Shown: in pieces, positions 40,058 through 49,646 of the stretch | How positions within the stretch are numbered: position 1 is the first letter of the stretch | Layout of the letters: every line of letters starts with the position of its first letter | Position numbers and translations under genes: made by a program | The notes under the pieces: model-generated | The model's database searches: none | What the model was told of the DNA's origin: nothing | What the model saw: the letters and a program-made list of their open reading frames with translations, nothing else | Assembly (NCBI RefSeq): GCF_021504595.1 | Contig: NZ_JACSGT010000002.1 | Span: 558,001 to 622,000, forward strand | Length of the DNA stretch: 64,000 nt | Direction: 5' to 3' | Source: Chryseobacterium indicum | GTDB lineage: Bacteria; Bacteroidota; Bacteroidia; Flavobacteriales; Weeksellaceae

Positions 40058-40378
40058 TTATAAAATTTCACCCTCTTCCGTATGGTTGTCTTGAAATAGA
40101 AACTCTATTCTTTCTGAAATCTTATCCAGTAACGGAAAAAGGAGTTTTTCCTTTTGTGACCTATTGGGATCATTATTACCCGCATGGATTTCACATACAA
40201 AAATACTTTCCCGGTTAAGGTCTTTTTTTCGAAGGGATATTCTTCCTATTGTTCCCAATTCTTCGTGTTCGAAAATAAAAAACCACCGCTTATAGATAAA
40301 CTCATGTCTGATCTTAATTTCATTGGGAGCAATTAAAAGAAGTTCTTTACTCAGCTTGTCAAAATCTTCCTGTTTCAT
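40058..40378 (-). CDS. Hypothetical protein, 106 aa
   Basis: A small soluble protein with good coding character (RWFFIFEHEELGTIGRISL; Glu/Lys-rich helices). It follows the RiPP genes on the same strand after 240 bases, ahead of the terminator at 39893-39926. No domain was recognised, and it may or may not belong to the RiPP cluster. Confidence 0.6.
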   Translation of the reverse strand: MKQEDFDKLSKELLLIAPNEIKIRHEFIYKRWFFIFEHEELGTIGRISLRKKDLNRESIFVCEIHAGNNDPNRSQKEKLLFPLLDKISERIEFLFQDNHTEEGEIL

Positions 40379-40618
40379 TTGTGATATTTAACCAAAAATA
40401 ACAAGTTGTATAATGATAAACAATAGGTAAGTGGTTGAAAATGTGGTTTTTGTATTTTTTAAAACATCACAACGAATTTAGTTTTTATTTAGACCCTAAA
40501 TTGCAGAATTTTATTTGATCAGATTAAGCTTTATAGTCATAATGTTTTAAGCATGGTATAATTTGAGCCACATTTTTGTAAAATCCTTTTACCAACTGTA
40601 TTTATATATTCGAATCTA

Positions 40619-41476
40619 TTATGATGTTTGATGAAGATTGTAAAAGGTTTCTGATTTATAATATCTCACCAAATAATCATAAATTATCATCTCAAACAAT
40701 CGTTGATTGGAAACAAAAAGCCTGTTGATATTCATGTGGAATATGCTTTGAAAGAAGTTCCTCAAAGAAATTCTCAAAGATTGATTTTCATTGTGACAAA
40801 GTACATTTTGTAAAGCCGCATTGTTTTCTTCAATATGAGATAAAAAAGCACTCCTCTCTTCCGAAAATTCGTCTGAACTCAAGAAATCCAAATATTTGGG
40901 TTTAAACTCCCTGTACTTTTTATCCAATTGAGAATTAAGTTTTTTATCGGCATTGAATTCTCTTTTAAAAGCATCATTGAAATCTTTTATCCATTTTAAC
41001 TTTTCCTGAACTGAAAGATTTAATTTATTAAGCATCTGATCAATCAAAAAAAGGCTGACAATAATCTTTTCCTCATCGTCATAGGGTAGACATTGAATGG
41101 TAAGCTCACTGTTTTTGTAAAAGAAAGTTTCAGTATCATCTATCATATTTTCTCCATAACGTTCAATTTCACGGTTATACGTATCTATTATAATATTTGA
41201 AATTTCACCACTATCTGTAAAATTTTGAAGAGAAGCGTTAATGCTTTTTAAAACTTCAGTGTAGTTTTGGATATCAGTCAGCATAAACCTTACTCTCAGG
41301 TGAGGTTTGGGATCATTGTAACGGATGAAAAACCATTTGGAAATACAATTTTCTTTCTGAAAATACTTTACCAAGGGCGCTATTGACTCTTCTAAAACAT
41401 GATCTGCCGTTTTTATTCCGGTATAAATTTTAAGATATAACCATTCGCTTCCCGGAGCAAATTTTCTTTTCATCAT
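40619..41476 (-). CDS. LanB C-terminal-type elimination protein (thiopeptide-type/SpaB_C), 285 aa
   Basis: It begins with the family pattern SEWLYLKIYTG..., then KWFFIRYNDPKPHLRVRF near residues 44-62, a hallmark of SpaB_C proteins. These remove glutamate from glutamylated Ser/Thr to give dehydroamino acids. It is a separate protein from the glutamylation half (41491..43731), the split LanB arrangement known from thiopeptides and Bacteroidetes lanthipeptides. The genes are 14 bases apart. Confidence 0.88.
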   Translation of the reverse strand: MMKRKFAPGSEWLYLKIYTGIKTADHVLEESIAPLVKYFQKENCISKWFFIRYNDPKPHLRVRFMLTDIQNYTEVLKSINASLQNFTDSGEISNIIIDTYNREIERYGENMIDDTETFFYKNSELTIQCLPYDDEEKIIVSLFLIDQMLNKLNLSVQEKLKWIKDFNDAFKREFNADKKLNSQLDKKYREFKPKYLDFLSSDEFSEERSAFLSHIEENNAALQNVLCHNENQSLRISLRNFFQSIFHMNINRLFVSNQRLFEMIIYDYLVRYYKSETFYNLHQTS

Positions 41477-41490
41477 TTATGTAGTGCTTT

Positions 41491-43731
41491 TTATTTTACT
41501 TTATACATGGGAAAGATGAATTCCCGCCTGTAATCATCATACTGATTATATAAAAATTCTTCAATAACAACCGTCTTTTCTGTTTTTACCGTTTGTAAAA
41601 AAACAGTTACCATATCATCGTTTTCCAAATTAATAGATAAGGTATTGTCAGATTTTACCAATTGAATCCATAGTGGAATTTTTCGTTTTAATCTCCAGTC
41701 TTTCAATTTCGAAATAATCTGATCGTTGCTTAGGTGTTTTTCAGATAAAAAAGCAAGATCTTTTTCTGTGATTTTCCATTGTGCTTTTGAAAGAATGATA
41801 TTGTTGTATTCAACTCGTGGGAGAAATTTATAGATATGTTCCAATCCACCCCAATTAAAGTACAGTCCGGATCTAATGTCCTGAGACTGGAGATCAGATA
41901 AAAAATGATATACCGGTAAAGTATTGTTATAGTAATTGTGGGCATTAGTGAGATAGGGTTTAACCTCTTTATTCAATTTCCCTGAACGTAAAACGATCCT
42001 GTTATTTTTTACAGAAATAAAAAGATCTTCTACCGAAATCTGATGGTCAGCAGATAAAACCGATTGTGCAAGAAAAGGAATTTCATATTCCCTTAAAGTG
42101 GGTCTTCTTACAATATTTCCTATTCTTGCTTCCGGAAGATGAATAATTTCTGCAGGAATATAATCTTTATACAACGCTTCTTCTTTCTTAGCAATATTTT
42201 TTGTTAAATCTCTTACTTCCGATTTTTCTGTACAGAATCTTCCTAAAAGGTTGGCTGCACTTTTTCCAGTACTGCCGTTCAGTATCATTTTTTCCTGATC
42301 TCCTTCTGAAAAAATTTCAGCCATAAAAGAAATTGTTGCCGGAAGATCATCCAAGTTTTCCTCTTCGAGGTCTTTGAAATCGTTATCTGAAAGTTCAATT
42401 TTATATTGTTGTTCTAATAAAGCTTCCTGCAGTTTTTCATTTAGAATTCTGTGAATAGAATTAAGTGTCAACTGTAAATCCTGTTTTTTTCCGGAACCCT
42501 GAAACTTCAAGTCTTCCAGATAAGGATGAATTCCCTTTGCCGAATTATTTTGAACGTATCCGACTCCAATCTCAGTATCAAGAGCATTTAACAAAGGGAC
42601 TTCCTGAGTTTCAAACCTTTCAAAAAATGCTTTTTTAAATTGCTCAAGATGAGTTTCTTTTTGTGGTAACGTTATTTTATTCAGAAAGCAGATCCCTTTT
42701 TTTAATTCTTTTTTCCAGATTGGTGGTAATGTAAACTCAGCTCCATGATAGAGATCTGCCTGAAACAAATATTTCTGCTCATAGTCTATTGTAAAAGAAC
42801 GGATCAGTTCTTCAATTTCTGTATAAATAGAAATGGGATTTCCTATAGTACGATCCAGCTCTTCAAGCTTTTTTTTAATTGATGTTAAAATCTGTACTTC
42901 ATGTTCTGCATTTATTTTATGCAGAACAGAAAGGATAGTGTCGAAGAAATCATCTCCGGAAACATTCGGCTCTAATTCACTTACAAGAACCTGATTATCG
43001 ATAAGTTCTTCAATAAATTCTTCAGCTTCTTCTTTTGTTATTTGCTTCTGAGAGGTCGGCGAATTCTTGATCTCTTCGCCAATTAATATTTCTGCAATCT
43101 GCTGTATCGTTTTTCCCTGTCTGGAAAAATTTATTATTTGCCCCAGTTCTTCAGAAAGCGGAGCAGAGGAAGTGATATATTCTCTTTTTCCCGACGTGTA
43201 CTGATATTCTATATAGCGGATTTTATTGCCTACCTTATAAACACTGTTGTTAGGATAAAACGAAAGCCTGTTTCTTATCTCCGGGCTTTTTTCAAAATAT
43301 TGAGCAAGCGAAACAAGGAAATGCATATCCAGCTTGGTATCGCGGATCAGGGCATCTGCTGATTCATTATCATCATCTTTATTAAAAGACATTAATTCTT
43401 CTGAAAACTTTCCTAAGCCTACTGAGGAAAACAAACCGAACGGCGTACAGCGTGTACTCATCCGGCTGTAATATTTTAGTATTGTGTTTTTTAATTTTTC
43501 AAAGTCTTTTGATACAGGTTCTCTTTCAGAATTGAGCCATTTTATGACTTCAAGATGAAGATGGGGTGAAGCCAGATAAAGTGCTTCCTTAAATATGGGA
43601 TCAGAACAAATTTCTCTGATCTTATTTTCTGAAATTTGATATTTACTGATTGTTTCCTGAAAATTTCTGCATGAAAATAAAGGAGTACGAACAACGAACT
43701 CGTCAAAAAAGTGATAAGGGAACCGGGACAT
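41491..43731 (-). CDS. LanB N-terminal-type lantibiotic dehydratase (glutamylation), 746 aa
   Basis: RMSTRCTPFGLFSSVGLG near residues 93-110 is the signature R-x-T-P-F-G-L-F motif of lantibiotic dehydratases. The family activates Ser/Thr of a precursor peptide with glutamyl-tRNA. The length fits the N-terminal domain alone, and the elimination half is the next gene. It shares an operon with an S15-type hydrolase and precursor upstream. Confidence 0.9.
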   Translation of the reverse strand: MSRFPYHFFDEFVVRTPLFSCRNFQETISKYQISENKIREICSDPIFKEALYLASPHLHLEVIKWLNSEREPVSKDFEKLKNTILKYYSRMSTRCTPFGLFSSVGLGKFSEELMSFNKDDDNESADALIRDTKLDMHFLVSLAQYFEKSPEIRNRLSFYPNNSVYKVGNKIRYIEYQYTSGKREYITSSAPLSEELGQIINFSRQGKTIQQIAEILIGEEIKNSPTSQKQITKEEAEEFIEELIDNQVLVSELEPNVSGDDFFDTILSVLHKINAEHEVQILTSIKKKLEELDRTIGNPISIYTEIEELIRSFTIDYEQKYLFQADLYHGAEFTLPPIWKKELKKGICFLNKITLPQKETHLEQFKKAFFERFETQEVPLLNALDTEIGVGYVQNNSAKGIHPYLEDLKFQGSGKKQDLQLTLNSIHRILNEKLQEALLEQQYKIELSDNDFKDLEEENLDDLPATISFMAEIFSEGDQEKMILNGSTGKSAANLLGRFCTEKSEVRDLTKNIAKKEEALYKDYIPAEIIHLPEARIGNIVRRPTLREYEIPFLAQSVLSADHQISVEDLFISVKNNRIVLRSGKLNKEVKPYLTNAHNYYNNTLPVYHFLSDLQSQDIRSGLYFNWGGLEHIYKFLPRVEYNNIILSKAQWKITEKDLAFLSEKHLSNDQIISKLKDWRLKRKIPLWIQLVKSDNTLSINLENDDMVTVFLQTVKTEKTVVIEEFLYNQYDDYRREFIFPMYKVK

Positions 43732-43770
43732 TTTTAATCTTTTGTGTTTTTAGTTTGTATGGTAATCGTA

Positions 43771-46026
43771 CTAATTACTATTCTCCGAACTCTGCTCCAT
43801 AACAGGTATTTCTATATAACTGTCATTATACCATTTTATTTCCAAAGGCTCTTTGGCGTCGGCTATGGTTTCTTCACTAACGTCTTTTCCTGTTCCGTAG
43901 TTGACTTGCCATAAAGGACTTTTGTTAATCCCTAAGACCAGAACTAATTTACTCCCTTTTTCTATTTTTCTACTTACAAACTCATTATTATATATTGAAA
44001 CTGTTTCCTTTTTATTAGGAGTAAGTAAATTTCTTTTTTCACTGTTTTTTGTATAGCTGGCTCTTCCTAAATAAGTTGATAATAGAAAATATTTACCATT
44101 AGGCATTAATTCGTATAAATTAGCATAAATATCACAATCCTTTTTATTTACGGTGAATTTAAGCAGCCCGGAAAAATTTCCAGAAAATTCAACTGCTTTC
44201 TCAAAAGTGTCAGTAGAAAATATTAAATTGTTTTTGTTATATAGAGACTTTTCAATTACGTCGTATTTTAATGCAAGCAATTCATCTGCATCTGTTCTGT
44301 CCGTAAAGTCTACTTTCAGCGATGAGAAATTTGTGTCTTTATTTTTTGAAGTCGATAAATTTAATTTATGATCTACATTTTCTAAATAGAATTTTATTTT
44401 AAAGTTATTAAAATTATCTATACTATTTGTGCTTTTCCAAAGATCAGCCCCCATGACTTGGTAATTAATTTTATCTTTTAATATTGATGGCTTTTCTTTT
44501 TCTTTTAAAATATGATCAAACCATTCAATACATATTTTACTTAAATCTATATTTGCAGCCTCATCTATGTTATATCCTCTTAATTCGTTTTTTATATTTC
44601 CTTGGGCTCCGGAATGGTCATAAGGACCAATGATTAAATAATGCTCCGCATTTTTATTATATTTATAATGCTCTTTTAGATAGTATAGAGCACCTAATTG
44701 GTCTGAATCATAATAGCCTGTTATTGTTAAAATAGGGATATTAATTTTAGAAAACTCCTTTTTATAAGGAATCATATTTTGCCAATACTTATCACTATTT
44801 GGATGAGTCAACCATCGCTGAAAAATAGTATTTTCCTTACCACTTAAAGAGTCTAATTTATTAAATGATAGTCCACTTTGATACCATTTTTTATAAAGAG
44901 GATTCCACTTTTTCTCATTAAAGCCGGAATAATCTGTCATTTTATTGTTTGTGACATAATTCAGCCATCTAAGCGCGTACGAAGTAAAAATATTATTATT
45001 CATAGGAAAATCCATGGCTCCTATTCCTACAGGAGCTTGGGGAATAATTGTTTTTAAGGAAGGGTGGATGTTTTTTGTCGCAGCCCACTGGCTAAACCCA
45101 AGATAGCTACCACCAATCATTCCAACTTTTTTATTGCTCCAAGGCTGCTTTATGATCCAGTCAATAGCATCATTAATATCATTTACTTCATGCTCAAAAG
45201 GTTCTATACTATTACTGCTCAAGTATTTTCCGCGAGTATTTAAAATAACACATGCATAACCTTCAGATGCATATTGTCTTGCTAAATTAAGGTTTGTTTT
45301 GTCAGAATAAATAGTGTTTATAAGTATTGTATTTTCAGGCTTTAGATTTTTATTAAATAAAATCACGCTTAATGTAAGATCTCCATTGGTCTTAGTACTA
45401 ATTTTTACACTATCATATATGGTGAAATTTTCTTTGTCTAGTTTTTTAAGTAAGGAAGCCGCTATTTCAAATGATTTATTTGCAACATTACGTGTATTAT
45501 ATTTTCTACAAAACTGTATAGCATCTTCTATTTCAATACTATCATTTTTTATTTTTTTTGTAAGAATTTCTTTAATATCTTTTTCTGTGACTTCAGCATT
45601 GAAATTAAAATATTGAGGAAGAATAATTTGAGATTTTACAGGTAAGGTTATATATTTTTTTCTAAACTCTTCTTCATATATTTTGTTGAATTCATTGTTA
45701 TTATTCAGCCTTTTAATGGTGTTAACATAAATTTCAAACTGGCTTCCCATTGCTGTTGCTATTGTAGGATCACTAGATTTATACACATTTCTAACAGATT
45801 CTAGTTGTGAAAGAGACAAATCATAATTTTCATTAATCATACTTATTCTGAAAAGATTGTCATAATAAGTCGCAACATCCTTTTCGTTGTATGTAGTGTT
45901 AATCTTATTTGCCAAGTATTTTGCAAGAGCTTCCGTATTTGAAATATTGATTCCTTTTAAATATATTTTCTGACTGAAAATAAAATTAAAAAAAAACAAA
46001 AGATATATGATGAAGAGTTTTTTCAT
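43771..46026 (-). CDS. Secreted CocE/NonD-type (S15-like) hydrolase, 751 aa
   Basis: Signal peptide about 1-19 (MKKLFIIYLLFFFNFIFSQ). A 190-residue N-terminal helical part precedes an alpha/beta-hydrolase with nucleophile GGSYLGF near residues 303-309, Asp in TGYYDSDQLGAL and His in GPYDHSGAQ. A C-terminal jelly-roll (EVPVM... end) follows. The family includes X-Pro dipeptidyl peptidases. Its position between precursor and dehydratase suggests it trims the leader or matures the peptide after export. Confidence 0.85.
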   Translation of the reverse strand: MKKLFIIYLLFFFNFIFSQKIYLKGINISNTEALAKYLANKINTTYNEKDVATYYDNLFRISMINENYDLSLSQLESVRNVYKSSDPTIATAMGSQFEIYVNTIKRLNNNNEFNKIYEEEFRKKYITLPVKSQIILPQYFNFNAEVTEKDIKEILTKKIKNDSIEIEDAIQFCRKYNTRNVANKSFEIAASLLKKLDKENFTIYDSVKISTKTNGDLTLSVILFNKNLKPENTILINTIYSDKTNLNLARQYASEGYACVILNTRGKYLSSNSIEPFEHEVNDINDAIDWIIKQPWSNKKVGMIGGSYLGFSQWAATKNIHPSLKTIIPQAPVGIGAMDFPMNNNIFTSYALRWLNYVTNNKMTDYSGFNEKKWNPLYKKWYQSGLSFNKLDSLSGKENTIFQRWLTHPNSDKYWQNMIPYKKEFSKINIPILTITGYYDSDQLGALYYLKEHYKYNKNAEHYLIIGPYDHSGAQGNIKNELRGYNIDEAANIDLSKICIEWFDHILKEKEKPSILKDKINYQVMGADLWKSTNSIDNFNNFKIKFYLENVDHKLNLSTSKNKDTNFSSLKVDFTDRTDADELLALKYDVIEKSLYNKNNLIFSTDTFEKAVEFSGNFSGLLKFTVNKKDCDIYANLYELMPNGKYFLLSTYLGRASYTKNSEKRNLLTPNKKETVSIYNNEFVSRKIEKGSKLVLVLGINKSPLWQVNYGTGKDVSEETIADAKEPLEIKWYNDSYIEIPVMEQSSENSN

Positions 46027-46042
46027 TTAGTTTCTTTAAAAT

Positions 46043-46243
46043 TTAATTAAAGCCTAAGCTAGTCTTAAATTTAATGCCACTGACATTCCCATCACCTTGA
46101 TCAGTATTATCAAGAATAGTATCATTACCCCCATTACCACCAACAGCACTACCTCCGTAAATGGAATTTAACCCAGTTGTAATTTTAGCCATTTGCAGTT
46201 TCTTTAGTGATAATTTTTTTTCTGTTTGTTTTTGTTTTTTCAT
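46043..46243 (-). CDS. Class I lanthipeptide-type precursor without cysteine, 66 aa
   Basis: The leader KKLSLKKLQMAKITTGLN follows the Bacteroidetes class I lanthipeptide leader pattern (LxLxKxxxAKL). The core is Gly/Asn/Ser/Thr-rich (SIYGGSAVGGNGGND, then NVSGIKFKTSLGF) and has no Cys at all, so lanthionine rings cannot form within it. No LanC cyclase is encoded nearby. The product may be a peptide carrying dehydroalanine or dehydrobutyrine, or be crosslinked to another partner. It lies directly upstream of the hydrolase and LanB genes. Confidence 0.8.
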   Translation of the reverse strand: MKKQKQTEKKLSLKKLQMAKITTGLNSIYGGSAVGGNGGNDTILDNTDQGDGNVSGIKFKTSLGFN

Positions 46244-46311
46244 CTGATTTAAAATTTAAATTAATATGACAAAGTAAATCTCTTTGTCTACATTATCAAA
46301 AATAAGATTGT

Positions 46312-46329
46312 CGAAATTGATCAATTTCG
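46312..46329. promoter_or_regulatory. Palindrome CGAAATTGATCAATTTCG, upstream of the RiPP operon
   Basis: A perfect 18-bp palindrome between the precursor gene start (46243) and the regulator gene end (46336). Two near copies lie at 48206-48254, upstream of the regulator and of the divergent 48424 gene. Repeated placement suggests an operator for the cluster. Confidence 0.75.
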
Positions 46330-46335
46330 TATAAT

Positions 46336-48129
46336 TTATATTGTAGTTTGTTGATTATCAATATTGTGTTTTTTTGCGCTTTCCTGTAATGATTTAATGT
46401 AATAAGAAGGTAGAGTTCCTGTAATTTTTTTAAAAGCATTAGCAAAAGACTCCGAACTATTATATCCTATATCATTTGCAATAGAGGAAATGGTATATTT
46501 TCTTAGTTTTTCATTATATTTCAATTCTTCTATAATATAATTAATTCTTAGCTCATTGAGGTACTGGGAGAAATTCTTTCCTTTCAGTTCATTAACTGAT
46601 TTTGACAAATAATCCCGATTAGTTCCTAAATCTTTAGCCAGACTATCGGAAGTAATATTTTTGCGTAAAAATTCCTTGTTATTTTCAAATTGCTCTAACT
46701 TTATCTTAAGATCCTGTAGTTTAGAATCTGGTAAGATATTTTTAGCTTTTTCTTCTAAAGAAATATTTTGCTCTTTAACAACATTTTCTGGAGTTGGTGG
46801 GATTATTAGTACTTTTGATTTTTCCAGTAATAAATCTGCCTGTTGTTGATATTGCTTTATTCTTCGCCTATACATATAGATTAATAAAAGAATAACCAAA
46901 AAGCCTATGCATAAAAACCAATATAGTAGAATATTTCTGGTATTTAAATTATGGATAACCTCTTCTTTTTTCTCTAATAATATGGGCGTATCATATTTTT
47001 TATAAATTTCCTTAGATAGATACTGCTTACTGTTATTAATGATACTGTCCGCATAAAAGAGTTTATCTATAAATTTCAGCTGATTTTCATTATCCCCTTT
47101 TTTCTTATAATAATCTATCAAAATTTCATAGCCATCCCTTGTTATTGGGATAAAATCGTTAGAAGCAAATGATAGCGAGTCTGATTTTATAAAGTAATAT
47201 ACAGCATTATTTTCTTTCTTAGTTTCATAATTAATTTTTCCTAAATAATAATATAAAATTGATAAATTGGCGTAATTTTTATTTTCTAAAAGATTTTTTT
47301 CAATACTCTTTAAATTTAAAATTGCAGCAGGATAATTTTTAAGATAATACTCAGCAATTCCTTCTGACATTATAAAGTATGCATGATGGGTGTAATCATT
47401 ATATTTTTTACATTCAGTAAGACCAATTTTATTATATAATTTGCTTTGTTGGTATTGTTTATTCTTACTGTAGGAATTTGATAAAGAAAAAATTGAGCCT
47501 ATGTAGCTTTTAACATCTTTGTTATCAGTTTCCATTTTCTTTTTCTCATACTGATAATATTCTAAAAAAAGAGATAGGGCTTCTTTATTTTCATCAGTTG
47601 CCGTTTTTAAGATTCCCATTAATTTCTTTAAATAAAAAAATTGGTCAGGATTTTTATTTTTTGATAAATTTTGTGCTAAAATATAATGATCTAGTGCCTC
47701 CTTATATTTAAACTCGTTATTCAAGAGAATTCCTTTTACAATATGTGCTTTTGCAGGATACTCTTTAGTGTTTACGTATTGTGTTATCTTTAGCAAGCTA
47801 TCTGCAAATGGATGTCCATTTTCAGAATTCAATCCCTTTGCATAAGCCAGTTTGTAATATCCATCATAGATAAAGTCATTGCTCTTTTCCTTTTTTCCCT
47901 TATAAAGAATAGTATTGGCATAAAGCTCTGCTTTTTTATTGTCTATCTTAAATACCTTATCATAAGACTTTTTTAGCTGTTCAAAATTTTTGTTTTTTAA
48001 AGAGTCGGGAATATGAAAGTTTTTTACACTTTGCGAAAAGTACAAGCTCTGGAAAAAAAACAATAAAAGAATGAGGGATAACCTTTTCAGTGGTTTCATA
48101 ATTTGTGTGTAATTTTTTTTCAAATACAA
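46336..48129 (-). CDS. Membrane-anchored TPR/AraC-family regulator
   Basis: The likely start is the ATG at 48099 (MKPLKRLSLILLLFFF, a signal or anchor segment); 48129 is ten codons earlier. TPR-like helical pairs fill residues about 30-390 and a transmembrane segment WFLCIGFLVILLLIYMY lies near 405-421. A C-terminal AraC HTH pair follows (LAKDLGTNRDYLSKSVNEL, then IANDIGYNSSESFANAFKK, about 495-580). The TPR part faces the periplasm and the HTH the cytoplasm, so it can pass an outside signal to the cluster, presumably through the palindromes at its two ends. Confidence 0.85.
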   Translation of the reverse strand: MYLKKNYTQIMKPLKRLSLILLLFFFQSLYFSQSVKNFHIPDSLKNKNFEQLKKSYDKVFKIDNKKAELYANTILYKGKKEKSNDFIYDGYYKLAYAKGLNSENGHPFADSLLKITQYVNTKEYPAKAHIVKGILLNNEFKYKEALDHYILAQNLSKNKNPDQFFYLKKLMGILKTATDENKEALSLFLEYYQYEKKKMETDNKDVKSYIGSIFSLSNSYSKNKQYQQSKLYNKIGLTECKKYNDYTHHAYFIMSEGIAEYYLKNYPAAILNLKSIEKNLLENKNYANLSILYYYLGKINYETKKENNAVYYFIKSDSLSFASNDFIPITRDGYEILIDYYKKKGDNENQLKFIDKLFYADSIINNSKQYLSKEIYKKYDTPILLEKKEEVIHNLNTRNILLYWFLCIGFLVILLLIYMYRRRIKQYQQQADLLLEKSKVLIIPPTPENVVKEQNISLEEKAKNILPDSKLQDLKIKLEQFENNKEFLRKNITSDSLAKDLGTNRDYLSKSVNELKGKNFSQYLNELRINYIIEELKYNEKLRKYTISSIANDIGYNSSESFANAFKKITGTLPSYYIKSLQESAKKHNIDNQQTTI

Positions 48130-48205
48130 AAATACACATTTTGGGCTTTATAGTTATCAAATATGAAAAATAGTATTAGATTTTGATTTTCAATAATTTA
48201 AATTC

Positions 48206-48254
48206 GTGAATTGATCAATTTCGAATTGTCTTTATACGAAATTGACCAATTTCG
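48206..48254. promoter_or_regulatory. Two palindromes between the regulator and the divergent genes
   Basis: 48206-48223 (GTGAATTGATCAATTTCG) and 48237-48254 (CGAAATTGACCAATTTCG) repeat the 46312-46329 palindrome with one to three changes. Their centres are 31 bases apart, three helical turns, so two dimers could sit on the same face of the DNA. Confidence 0.75.
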
Positions 48255-48423
48255 AGATGCTTCATTTGCAAAACATTATTAACCATGCCATCTTTGCTTC
48301 AACAAAAAACACAAGTATTTATTTTTTGTAGTGCGCAATATGAAAATATAAATATGAAATGTTGGTTGTTGGAACTCCCATGTCGGGGATTGTAAAATTC
48401 ACTTAAATAAAAAAATTAACATT

Positions 48424-48792
48424 ATGAAAAAATTATTCGTAGGAGCTGCTATTGTAGTAGCTGGGTTAGCAAGTGCTAAGGGAACTGTTGTAAGCAATTC
48501 TAAAGTTACTACTGAAATAAATGCAAATGCGGCATTGGTAAATACGCTAATGCAAAATGAGAAAATTGTAAAATTAAATAATAATACGCTTTCTCAAGAG
48601 CAGTTAAGAACAGTAGTAGAGTATACAGTAACACAGGTGAAAAGCAATCAAATGGCTGTTCAAGTTGATTGTGCTGCAGTTGGAAAAATTGTAAAAGCTG
48701 TTGTTTCAATGTTGTTTCCTAATACCGATCAACAAACTTTAGACTTAGTTGTTGCAATTGTCACTGTGATTTGTGAAGTTATGCAACCTTAA
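48424..48792 (+). CDS. Small secreted protein, 122 aa
   Basis: Signal peptide MKKLFVGAAIVVAGLASA. The mature part has a Thr/Asn-rich middle and ends in a hydrophobic region with two Cys (VDCAAVGKIVKAVVSML, later VVAIVTVICEVMQP). It is transcribed away from the lanthipeptide genes, with the palindromes upstream. It may be a bacteriocin-like product, an immunity protein or a second substrate. No family was recognised. Confidence 0.7.
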   Translation: MKKLFVGAAIVVAGLASAKGTVVSNSKVTTEINANAALVNTLMQNEKIVKLNNNTLSQEQLRTVVEYTVTQVKSNQMAVQVDCAAVGKIVKAVVSMLFPNTDQQTLDLVVAIVTVICEVMQP

Positions 48793-48803
48793 GAAAGAAT
48801 TAA

Positions 48804-48845
48804 AAGTTGTCCTTTCATAATGAAGGGACAACTTATTCTTTTAAG
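48804..48845 (+). terminator. Terminator after 48424..48792
   Basis: AAGTTGTCCTTTCA (48804-48817) pairs with TGAAGGGACAACTT (48821-48834) with one G-U pair, followed by ATTCTTTT. Confidence 0.85.
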
Positions 48846-48911
48846 AAGTTAATAGAATTACAGGGTATTTATGTATTTTTATTCAGATTTTAATTACTTT
48901 ATTATATTATT

Positions 48912-49646
48912 ATGAAAAAATGGTGTTTCTTATTATTCGCTTTTTTTGCTTTAAGTTTTTCATTTCAGAAAGCACAAAAAAATAACTTCAGTTATGAAGT
49001 CGTATATAAATTTGAAATGAAAGCTAATGAACAAAAGCTAAAGGAGAATCAAAAGAAGTTAGATTCTACATTTGCAAAAATAGGTGTCTCTAATGAAGAA
49101 GGAAATAAAATAGCACAAAATCTTATAAAAATGTTTAATGATACAAGTTCTACTTTTACTTTAATTTGTAGTCCATCTAATTCATCATTTGTCTCCAATG
49201 CTAAAATTTCAGAGAATTCAATTGATCTCATTGGGCGACTTGCTAAGGCAACAGGGGAATATTATCAAAATTATTCAGATAATAAAGTGACTATTATCAG
49301 AGATTACAAAGGTTTGGACTTTACTATTAGCGATAGAGTAGAAAAGAACTGGGAGATTACGACAGAAAAGAAGACTATTTTGGGAAAAGAATGTATAAAA
49401 GCTATTTTTACCAAAAAACCGAATACTTACGCATGGTATACTCCTGAAATAAAGGCTCCAACAGGTCCTGCTGAATATGGAGGACTAGATGGACTTATAT
49501 TGGAACTGAATCAAGGAGAAGCTCATTATACCGCCATAGAAATAAAAAAATTAGACTCAGAACCTAAAATAAAAATTCCTAAAAAAGGTAAAATAGTTAC
49601 AATGGATGAGTATAATAAAATTGTAAAAGAATCAGAGAAAGAATAA
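48912..49646 (+). CDS. GLPGLI-family secreted protein, 244 aa
   Basis: Signal peptide about 1-20. The family core is present: CIKAIFTKKPNTYAWYTPEI, and GPAEYGGLDGLILEL, which matches the GLPGLI signature with Asp for Pro. The family is found in Bacteroidetes beside TonB-receptor-like barrels and often near RiPP genes. The next gene's GTG start follows its TAA directly, so the pair is co-expressed. Confidence 0.88.
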   Translation: MKKWCFLLFAFFALSFSFQKAQKNNFSYEVVYKFEMKANEQKLKENQKKLDSTFAKIGVSNEEGNKIAQNLIKMFNDTSSTFTLICSPSNSSFVSNAKISENSIDLIGRLAKATGEYYQNYSDNKVTIIRDYKGLDFTISDRVEKNWEITTEKKTILGKECIKAIFTKKPNTYAWYTPEIKAPTGPAEYGGLDGLILELNQGEAHYTAIEIKKLDSEPKIKIPKKGKIVTMDEYNKIVKESEKE

